A stretch of DNA of 17,151 nucleotides, from assembly GCA_002298545.1 (NCBI GenBank), contig DBKQ01000103.1:81216-98366 (forward strand), given 5' to 3'. Under the pieces are notes generated by a model. That model saw only the letters and a list, made by a program, of their open reading frames with translations, was not told the DNA's origin and made no database searches. Source of the DNA: Prevotella sp. UBA746 (GTDB taxonomy: Bacteria > Bacteroidota > Bacteroidia > Bacteroidales > Bacteroidaceae). Positions 10,792 through 17,151 of this stretch are shown here, one piece after another. A program made the position numbers and the translations under genes. Numbering within the stretch: position 1 is the stretch's first letter; each line of letters starts with the position of its first letter.

Positions 10792-13698
10792 TTAATATCC
10801 GAATATCTCCTCAGTAGACAGCTTCCTAACCGGAGCAATCTTCTCCAAGCCCTTCATGTCAATCTCGTTCTCGTCGCCGAGGATGAGATAGCGGAATGGC
10901 TTGTGGGCGATGTTCTCGTTGGTGAACTTAACCAAATCCTGGAGAGTGATTGAAGGCAATGCCTCGTAAACCACCTTGTTGATGTCGTAGTCGATGCCGA
11001 GCTTCTTGTTGGCGAAGTAGGTCTGCAGAATGGCAAGCTTAGTGGTGCGTTCTGCCTCAATGCGCTTTGTTATTGCCTGTTTTGCAATCTCGAATGCCTT
11101 CTCAGACTGCGGTATGGTGTCCATGATGTTGTTGAACGTGCGGATGCAGTCCATCATCTTGTCGTTCTGCGAGATGATGTTGGTGCAGAAGTATTCCGGT
11201 CTTCCTTTCTTCGAAGGAGTATAGTAGCCAGCCCATGCGCTGTAGGCAAGACCGCGAGCCTCGCGAAGCTCCTGGAACACTACGGTGTTCATGCCGCCGC
11301 CAAAGTATTCGTCGAACATCGAGATTATCGGTTCGTTCTTCGGGTCATACTGTTTGCCCTCGTTGTGATACTGCATCATGTAGATGTTCTTTGCCTTATA
11401 TGGCGCAACCCAAATCTCGTTCTTTGGAGTGAGCTGTGTGGTGTAAGGCTTGCCGGCAGGAGCGTCCATTAGCTTCTTAGCCGGTTTGTGGCATTTGTCG
11501 ATTGCTGCCACGGCAGCTTTCAGAGAAAGCGGACCGTAGTAGAGCACTTCGTGCTTGTAGCCATTCAGACTCTTTGCGAGGTCTACAATCTTCTGTGGGG
11601 CAGTTGTAGCAAGCTCTGTGCTGTCAGGAATGTTGCGGAAAGAATTGTATTCACCATATTCTCCATAGCGTACCAATGCACCGAAGTTGCTGTTCTGGTT
11701 CATCTTTGCATCGCGACGTCCCTTCATCTCGGTCTCTACCCAGCGTTTGTAGGCATCATTGTCTGCCTTTGCATTCTGAATGAAATTCTCAGTCAGCTCA
11801 ACAGCCTTCTGCATATTGTCGGCAAGACCGTAGATGTTGATGCCGATATTATCGTTGGTAACTGTGATGTTGTAGTCGCAAGCCAGCTTGTAATACTCCT
11901 GCTTAATCTGCTCGGCACTCATCTTGTCGGTTCCGAGATAGTCGATGTATCTTATGGCGTAAGGCAACCATTTGTTTGCCTCTTCGCCGAAGTCATAGTG
12001 AAGGTTCAAAAAGAAAGTGTTGTTTGTCTTGTTCTGCACGTAGTAAACCGGCAGTCCTTTTTTTGTCTTGCTTATCGACATGTCCTTCTTGAAGTCGAGG
12101 AAGCGAGGCTGTATAGGGTCAACCTTAGAATTGATAATGTCCGTAACGAACTGGCTCTGGAGGTCGCGGTTTGAAGGAATGGCAGTAATCTGTGGCTTGT
12201 CAATCTTCTTCTGTGTAGAGTCAACGCCCTCCTCTTTATATACAATGGCGTAGTTGTTGTTCAGATACTTCTGTGCAAACGCCATGATATCCTGTTTGGT
12301 GATTTTGGAGATACGGTTGATGTAGTTCACCTTATCCTGCCAAGTCTCGTGATTGATGAAGGCATCAACGAACTCGTTGGCGCGCCACTCGTTGCTCTCG
12401 AGAGAATTGTTGTAGTCGAGTTTGATGTTGTTGATAACCGACGGCAGCAGGTCGTCGCTGAACTCACCCTTCTTCAGTTTCTCTATTTCGGCAAGCATAA
12501 TGTCGCGCACGTCCTTCAATGATTGTCCTGGCATTGGCATACCGTAGAGGATAAACTGAGAGTACTCGTTCATACCGTCGAGCATGGATGCTGCATACTG
12601 GCACTTCATCTTCTGGTTGATGTCAAGGTCGAAGAGGCCAGCCTTGCCGTTGGCAAGAATTTGGTCGATAACCTGTAGCGTGTCCATCTCGGCAGATGCT
12701 GATCCAGGGAAGTTCCATCCCATCATCATGAAGGCAGCCTCCTGCCCAACGACGGTAGTGTCGCGTGGTGCCGTCAGCTCTTTCACTGGAGCATACTGCG
12801 GATACGACAGGTTGTCGTTCTTCTTCCAAGTGCCGAAGTATTTGTCGATAGAGGCGATAACCTTGTCCGGGTCGAAGTCGCCTGCCATACAGATAGCCAC
12901 GTTGTTTGGCACGTAGTAGCGATGGAAATAGTTCTTGATGTTTGTAATAGACGGGTTCTTCAGGTGTTCCTGAGTACCGATAGTACTCTGTGTGCCATAA
13001 GGGTGAGTAGGGTAGAGCAGACGGTAGAGTGATTCCCACACCTTGCGGTTGTCCTTGGCAAGACCGATATTGAACTCCTCGTAGACAGCTTCCAACTCTG
13101 TGTGGAAACCGCGGATAACCATGTTTTGGAAGCGGTCGCCCTCAACTTTCAGCCAGTTGTCCACCTCGTTCGACGGGATATCCTCCGTGTAGCAAGTAAC
13201 GTCGTTGCTCGTGTAGGCATTTGTTCCCGTTGCACCGATAGACGACATGAGCTTGTCGTATTCGTTAGGGATAAAATACTTTGCTGCAAGCTGCGACACA
13301 CTGTCAATTTCATGGTATGCCTGTTTCCTTTGAGCTGGGTCTGTGAGTTTGCGGTAAGCCTCGTAGCGGCGCTCGATGTCGTCGAGATAAGGCTTCTCTT
13401 TCTGCATGTCGGTGGTACCGAACTTAGCCGTTCCCTTAAACATCAGGTGCTCCAGGTAGTGGGCAAGACCTGTTGTTTCGGCAGGGTCATTGCGTGAACC
13501 GGTGCGCACGGCGATGTAAGTCTGGATGCGCGGCTTCTCGTTGTTCACCGATAGGTAAACCTTTAGACCGTTGTCGAGAGTGTAGATGCGGGCGTGCATA
13601 GGGTCGCCGGGCACCGTCTCATACTTGTAGTCTTTTGCCTGAGCGCCCAAAGCGGAGAGGGCACAGCAGGCAATGATAAACATTGATTTTAGTTTCAT
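10792..13698 (-). CDS. secreted M16-family zinc metalloprotease (pitrilysin-like)
   Basis: A 968-aa two-lobed protease. A signal peptide (cut probably after AQA, residue 21) predicts export to the periplasm. A cysteine at 11 loosely fits a lipobox, but the preceding segment is very short. The inverted zinc motif HYLEH gives H80, E83 and H84. The third ligand is probably E208 in ELEAVYEEFN, matched to the E-x6-E pattern of insulin-degrading enzyme. The second half (about 520-968) has no HxxEH, as expected for the inactive lobe, but keeps the RGLAYS motif (815-820) that helps bind substrate. Full two-lobe length is normal for M16A-like members (about 930-980 aa). Likely substrates are short peptides. 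It is last in the hflX-DUF4954-M16 run and has no promoter of its own that I can see. Confidence 0.93.
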   Translation of the reverse strand: MKLKSMFIIACCALSALGAQAKDYKYETVPGDPMHARIYTLDNGLKVYLSVNNEKPRIQTYIAVRTGSRNDPAETTGLAHYLEHLMFKGTAKFGTTDMQKEKPYLDDIERRYEAYRKLTDPAQRKQAYHEIDSVSQLAAKYFIPNEYDKLMSSIGATGTNAYTSNDVTCYTEDIPSNEVDNWLKVEGDRFQNMVIRGFHTELEAVYEEFNIGLAKDNRKVWESLYRLLYPTHPYGTQSTIGTQEHLKNPSITNIKNYFHRYYVPNNVAICMAGDFDPDKVIASIDKYFGTWKKNDNLSYPQYAPVKELTAPRDTTVVGQEAAFMMMGWNFPGSASAEMDTLQVIDQILANGKAGLFDLDINQKMKCQYAASMLDGMNEYSQFILYGMPMPGQSLKDVRDIMLAEIEKLKKGEFSDDLLPSVINNIKLDYNNSLESNEWRANEFVDAFINHETWQDKVNYINRISKITKQDIMAFAQKYLNNNYAIVYKEEGVDSTQKKIDKPQITAIPSNRDLQSQFVTDIINSKVDPIQPRFLDFKKDMSISKTKKGLPVYYVQNKTNNTFFLNLHYDFGEEANKWLPYAIRYIDYLGTDKMSAEQIKQEYYKLACDYNITVTNDNIGINIYGLADNMQKAVELTENFIQNAKADNDAYKRWVETEMKGRRDAKMNQNSNFGALVRYGEYGEYNSFRNIPDSTELATTAPQKIVDLAKSLNGYKHEVLYYGPLSLKAAVAAIDKCHKPAKKLMDAPAGKPYTTQLTPKNEIWVAPYKAKNIYMMQYHNEGKQYDPKNEPIISMFDEYFGGGMNTVVFQELREARGLAYSAWAGYYTPSKKGRPEYFCTNIISQNDKMMDCIRTFNNIMDTIPQSEKAFEIAKQAITKRIEAERTTKLAILQTYFANKKLGIDYDINKVVYEALPSITLQDLVKFTNENIAHKPFRYLILGDENEIDMKGLEKIAPVRKLSTEEIFGY

Positions 13699-13738
13699 AT
13701 CGTTTTGATTTTGAAATGATTCCTTTTTTGAAGTTGTT

Positions 13739-13828
13739 CTGGGAGGACTGGGAGAACTGAGAGAACTGGGAGATCTGAGAGGACTGAGAGGACTGGGAGG
13801 ACTGGGAGGACTGAGAGTTCTCGGAGAA
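13739..13828. repeat. tandem array of a 9-bp unit (CTGGGAGGA), M16 upstream region
   Basis: Ten 9-mers, CTGGGAGGA, CTGGGAGAA, CTGAGAGAA, CTGGGAGAT and similar, lie between the DUF4954 stop codon (10 bp away) and the M16 start (40 bp away). The same unit family recurs at 15714-15785 on the other side of the DUF4954 gene, in the same orientation. Confidence 0.9.
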
Positions 13829-13838
13829 ATCTTACAAC

Positions 13839-15695
13839 TTAGTATGTCGAATTTAGAAATTTGTCTACAGTTTCCCTATCAACATCGCCAAGCTCATATT
13901 CTTTTTCTGCATCTTCGGCAATCATGGCAAGCCATTCTCCACGAGCCTTCCGGCATCTTGCTATAAGACTTTGCCGGTCTTCATGGTCGAGACTGAGCCA
14001 TCCGTATGTGTCGTTAGCCACTTTCAGGGCGAGTCTTTTCTCCGTATCTTCTTTCTTAAGAATTGTTCTGTTTATAGTTTCAGACAGGGTTGCCGTATTG
14101 TCTATATCGCCATTGAGAATCCCTTCAACGATATTAAGTACTGCCGGCTGGCTAATGAACAGACCGGAGAGGTCGGAGAGTGCGATGTCTTCTTCTGGAA
14201 TATGTGTATCGTCAGAGCAGTCGGCTTCTGTAAGATGTTCTGCCAGATACATCTTGAGTGACAGACTGTATAGCGTTATTCCTTTATGCAGAGATGATTT
14301 TCTGATAAGAGAGCCGTCGGCAAGCTGGTAAATGTCTTTATTTCCCTGTTTGTCGAGTATATTCTCCAGTATTCTTTTAGCTTCAACAATTTTTGTTACC
14401 GTATATGCGTTGAGCCATGATGTTTCAACCATACTGTAGCGGCAGCCGTCGGGACGGGCGTCGCGCTTAGGCCATTTGTTCACATCGCGGTATGTTCCAA
14501 CGGTTGCAAGGTTACGTCCCGGTACGATATAAGTGTCTTTTCCGTTGCCGATGACGTATGAGAACGGTAGGGAAGAAGTGTCGGGATGTGTGGCAATCTT
14601 TCCCATGCACATCGAGAAAGCTCCGATATGTGCAGGCCATAGGATGTGTGCTCCGCTTGCAGTCTTTGAGCCGTGTTCAAGAATGCCGTAGTGTATAGGT
14701 CCCATCTTATAGGCGTGGTTGCTGAAGTTGGTGTTCGACCCTGCATTATAAAATGAGTACATTCCTCCGATGAGCAGTGTAGACTTGTGGTGGCTAACCG
14801 AGAAAGGTCCGCAGAATGCAGCACAAGCCTCGCCGTTTGCCATATAAGAGTTGGCGAAGAAGAGGCTGTTTGTAGCCGAGAATCCGTCGGTCAGTGTAGA
14901 ACATTCGCCGATGAAGCAGTTTTTTGCCATGGCATTGTTGTTTATTGTGGAACCGCTTGTCACCACGCATCCGTCGCAAATCACGCCAGCACCGATATAT
15001 ACGCCATTGTCGTTTTCTCCGGTAATAGTACATTCGCTGATGCGCTGTGCTCCACGTATTTCCGTGCCGGCTCCAATCCACGAGTTCGTTATTTCGAGAG
15101 TATTCTGTATGCGGCAGTTCTTCTCGATACAGGTGCGTTCAGGTATTGTGCGCTTCACTTCCTCCATAACCATGCGCCTTACTGCCTCCTTTGCCTGTTT
15201 GCGTTTGGCGATAGTAGTGTCGGAGTCGTCATATTGTTCACCCAGGCACGGCGGTAGCACTGTAAGGGCGGCAATCTGGCTTGTCAGTCCGCAAAATAGA
15301 GCTACGTTTCCGTCGCCAGCCTCGTTCATTACGCTAATCACGTTCCCCTGTCCGAATGTTGTTCCCTCCGTAGTTTGTATAGTAGCAACGTTGCTGATAA
15401 TGCAATTGTCGCCGATGTCGCTGTTGTATATAAAGCCGCTGACATTTTCAACCATACAGTTGTTGCCGATATTAGAGTTTACGACTCGTGCGTTACGAAT
15501 GCCAGAAGGCAGTTCGATACCTACATCAGTAGTTACAGTATCGCTTGTTGAACCGATACTGCATTTGCCAATAAATTGCACGTTATACAGATTGCTGGTC
15601 GAGAAGTTTTCGTCGACGGTAATCTTTTGCCAGTCTTGGGCATGACAGTTGTTCTGCTCAAGGGCTTTGATTTCTTGTTGTGATAGTTGGCGCAT
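13839..15695 (-). CDS. DUF4954 left-handed beta-helix protein
   Basis: A 618-aa protein from ATG 15695, matching the large Bacteroidota family DUF4954 as I recall it. Its first 350 residues consist of hexapeptide-like turns (NVQFIGKCSIG, NSNIGNNCMVENV, NSDIGDNCIISNV, NSWIGAGTEIRG), giving a left-handed parallel beta-helix as in UDP-acyltransferases and nucleotidyltransferase C-domains. Conserved-looking blocks follow: FCGPFSVSHHKSTLLIGG, FSNHAYKMGPIHYG, and a long helical C-terminus. The catalytic function is unknown; sugar-nucleotide or acyl-transfer chemistry is only a guess. The frame stays open upstream to ATG 15788, but that 31-residue extension is a translated 9-bp repeat (SQF/SQN), so MRQLSQQEIKALE is preferred. 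It is cytoplasmic, since no signal peptide is seen. Confidence 0.88.
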   Translation of the reverse strand: MRQLSQQEIKALEQNNCHAQDWQKITVDENFSTSNLYNVQFIGKCSIGSTSDTVTTDVGIELPSGIRNARVVNSNIGNNCMVENVSGFIYNSDIGDNCIISNVATIQTTEGTTFGQGNVISVMNEAGDGNVALFCGLTSQIAALTVLPPCLGEQYDDSDTTIAKRKQAKEAVRRMVMEEVKRTIPERTCIEKNCRIQNTLEITNSWIGAGTEIRGAQRISECTITGENDNGVYIGAGVICDGCVVTSGSTINNNAMAKNCFIGECSTLTDGFSATNSLFFANSYMANGEACAAFCGPFSVSHHKSTLLIGGMYSFYNAGSNTNFSNHAYKMGPIHYGILEHGSKTASGAHILWPAHIGAFSMCMGKIATHPDTSSLPFSYVIGNGKDTYIVPGRNLATVGTYRDVNKWPKRDARPDGCRYSMVETSWLNAYTVTKIVEAKRILENILDKQGNKDIYQLADGSLIRKSSLHKGITLYSLSLKMYLAEHLTEADCSDDTHIPEEDIALSDLSGLFISQPAVLNIVEGILNGDIDNTATLSETINRTILKKEDTEKRLALKVANDTYGWLSLDHEDRQSLIARCRKARGEWLAMIAEDAEKEYELGDVDRETVDKFLNSTY

Positions 15696-15713
15696 AGTTG
15701 CTTTATTTTTTTT

Positions 15714-15785
15714 CTGGGAGTTCTGGGAGTTCTGGGAGAACTGGGAGAACTGTGAGAACTGGGAGTTCTGTGAGAACTGAGAGTA
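15714..15785. repeat. tandem array of a 9-bp unit (CTGGGAGTT), DUF4954 upstream region
   Basis: Eight 9-mers, CTGGGAGTT, CTGGGAGAA, CTGTGAGAA and CTGAGAGTA, lie just before the preferred DUF4954 start. On the minus strand they are an open frame in phase with the gene and would encode repeated S-Q-F/N tripeptides from ATG 15788. Confidence 0.9.
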
Positions 15786-15794
15786 CATGGTAAC

Positions 15795-15828
15795 TTCATT
15801 CCCTCCCTTTGGGAGGGTCAGGGTGGGT
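15795..15828. repeat. REP-like palindromic element, copy C
   Basis: Palindrome CCCTCCC-TTT-GGGAGGG with flanks TTCATT and TCAGGGTGGGT. It matches the reverse complement of 7217-7250 at 33 of 34 bases. It fills the hflX-DUF4954 gap and can form a hairpin in the intercistronic RNA. Confidence 0.85.
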
Positions 15829-15844
15829 GTTTTATTTTGTTTTT

Positions 15845-17101
15845 TTACTCCTCCTCCTCGTACTCCTGATACAAGAAGTCGTTGTACGGATATTTCTGTA
15901 CGTGGAGTTCCCTTACCCTTTTGTAAATGACATCACGCATTTCCTGAATGTTCAGCTTTTCCTTAGCCGATATAAACAGACAGTCGTCGCCCATTTTTGC
16001 CATCCATGTCTTCTTCAGTTCGTCGAGAGTGATGTTCTCCTTCGTTTTAGGTGTTAGATCGTCGGCATCCTTTTCCACCCACGAATAGGCATCAATCTTG
16101 TTGAAGATAATCATCGACGGCTTGTCGGCGCAACCAAGGTCGGCGAGTGTTTTGTCAACAACCTTAATCTGCTCCTCAAAGTCAGGGTGACTGATATCCA
16201 CGACATGCAGCAAGAGGTCGGCTTCGCGAACCTCGTCGAGAGTGCTCTTGAAAGAGTCCACCAGGTCGGTAGGCAACTTCCTGATAAATCCTACGGTGTC
16301 GGCAAGCAAGAACGGCAGGTTCTCTACCACCACTTTTCTTACCGTAGTGTCGAGCGTTGCGAAGAGTTTGTTTTCAGCAAACACCTCACTCTTCGACATG
16401 AGATTCATCAGTGTAGACTTTCCCACGTTAGTGTATCCCACGAGAGCCACGCGGATGAGTCTGCCGCGATTCTTTCGCTGTGTAGTCTTCTGCTTGTCTA
16501 TTTCGGCGAGTCTCTGTTTTAGGAGCGACATGCGCTGGAGGATGATACGACGGTCCATTTCGAGCTGAGTCTCACCCGGACCGCGCAGTCCCACGCTACC
16601 TTTTCCACCGCCCGAACCGGAGCCGCCACCCTGTCGTTCAAGGTGAGTCCACAGCCTCTGCAGTCTTGGCAGCATATAGCGGTATTGTGCCAGTTCCACT
16701 TGCGTCTTTGCATTAGCCGTTTGAGCGCGCATGGCAAAGATGTCGAGGATAAGCGACGTTCGGTCGAGAATTTTCACTTTCAGTTCATTCTCGATATTGC
16801 GAATCTGCTTAGCAGACAACTCATCATCGAAAATCACCATACCTATTTCGCGTTCAGCATCCTCCTCGTCGAGGATATACTGTTTGATTTCTTCGAGTTT
16901 ACCCTTTCCTACATAAGTAGTCTGGTTCGGTCCGTTCACTTTCTGCGTAAACCGTTTCACGGTCACGGCACCCGCCGTATCGGCAAGGAATTCAAGTTCG
17001 TCGAGATATTCCTTAGTCTTTGCTTCGTCCTGTTCCTTTGTTATGAGTCCCACGAGGATAGCAGTTTCCGCCTTGACCTCTGATATTACAAATTCTTTCA
17101 T
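15845..17101 (-). CDS. hflX: GTPase HflX
   Basis: A 418-aa ribosome-associated GTPase; HflX proteins split stalled or heat-damaged 70S ribosomes. The N-terminal HflX domain has YVGKGKLEEI (63-72) and VIFDDELSAKQIRNIE (about 89-104). A helical linker includes a glycine-rich GGGSGSGGGKG loop (158-168) and the family signature GLRGPGETQLEMDRR (171-185). The G domain has G1 GYTNVGKST (222-230), G3 DTVGF (268-272), G4 NKID (334-337) and G5 SAK (378-380). An acidic EYEEEE tail ends the protein. ATG 17101 is chosen over an in-frame ATG at 17146 because the promoter -7 box (17133-17140) lies inside the longer frame and MKEFVISE fits the family. It leads the probable three-gene minus-strand operon. 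Confidence 0.95.
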   Translation of the reverse strand: MKEFVISEVKAETAILVGLITKEQDEAKTKEYLDELEFLADTAGAVTVKRFTQKVNGPNQTTYVGKGKLEEIKQYILDEEDAEREIGMVIFDDELSAKQIRNIENELKVKILDRTSLILDIFAMRAQTANAKTQVELAQYRYMLPRLQRLWTHLERQGGGSGSGGGKGSVGLRGPGETQLEMDRRIILQRMSLLKQRLAEIDKQKTTQRKNRGRLIRVALVGYTNVGKSTLMNLMSKSEVFAENKLFATLDTTVRKVVVENLPFLLADTVGFIRKLPTDLVDSFKSTLDEVREADLLLHVVDISHPDFEEQIKVVDKTLADLGCADKPSMIIFNKIDAYSWVEKDADDLTPKTKENITLDELKKTWMAKMGDDCLFISAKEKLNIQEMRDVIYKRVRELHVQKYPYNDFLYQEYEEEE

Positions 17102-17132
17102 TAATATTGTACTGTATATTATAATATGTGTG

Positions 17133-17140
17133 CAAAGATA
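17133..17140 (-). promoter_or_regulatory. -7 box of hflX
   Basis: On the minus strand TATCTTTG (17140 to 17133) followed by C matches TAnnTTTG. It gives a transcript start near 17127 and a leader of about 25 nt before ATG 17101. The -33 element would be outside the window. Confidence 0.65.
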
Positions 17141-17151
17141 ATGCAAATCGA

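Noticed and set aside
11488..12174. 228-aa plus-strand frame inside the M16 protease gene
   Set aside because: It is antisense to the protease with no start context or domain; treated as a shadow.
14851..15645. 264-aa plus-strand frame opposite the DUF4954 gene
   Set aside because: It is antisense to a beta-helix gene whose repeats create long open frames; no independent support.

Overview
The window looks like chromosome of a Bacteroidota bacterium, most likely Prevotella/Segatella or a close relative (inference). The reasons are repeated Bacteroidota-type promoters (TTTG about 19 nt before TAnnTTTG), no clear Shine-Dalgarno sequences, a thi-box-controlled outer-membrane receptor/PnuT/thiamine-pyrophosphokinase cluster, a single-chain class I fumarase, and a DUF4954 beta-helix protein.

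Layout. (1) 1-1212: tatD-family hydrolase behind a leader with two perfect hairpins, then tRNA-Ser(GGA) with its own promoter and terminator. (2) 1293-3835: a small phage-like islet beside the tRNA. A lysis pair (holin-like protein and T7-lysozyme-type amidase) is on the minus strand and a DUF4373/replisome-organiser-like gene is on the plus strand. Between them lies an iteron-like array of 22-bp repeats bracketed by inverted 10-bp-phased AT-rich repeats, resembling a replication origin. Two small membrane-protein genes follow. No integrase or structural gene is visible. (3) 3859-8038: thiamine salvage cluster of promoter, TPP riboswitch, TonB-dependent receptor, terminator, 9-bp repeat array, pnuT, an inverted pair of palindromic elements, thiamine pyrophosphokinase and terminator. 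The receptor would bring thiamine across the outer membrane, PnuT across the inner membrane, and the kinase would convert it to TPP, which feeds back on the riboswitch. (4) 8041-8892: 9-bp repeat array, then an antitoxin-like gene and a frameshifted PIN toxin bounded by a 24-bp direct repeat. (5) 8925-10574: class I fumarase. (6) 10586-10769: a long inverted repeat and a bidirectional terminator between convergent genes. (7) 10792-17140, minus strand: hflX, a DUF4954 gene and a secreted M16 zinc protease, probably one operon from the hflX promoter. 9-bp arrays stand before and after the DUF4954 gene, and a palindromic element lies between hflX and DUF4954.

The most unusual aspects are the origin-like structure in the lysis/replication islet and the density of small intergenic repeats: four 9-bp arrays, one 8-bp array and four palindromic GC-rich sites, some of which run into coding frames. 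All family assignments come from motif reading without database searches.
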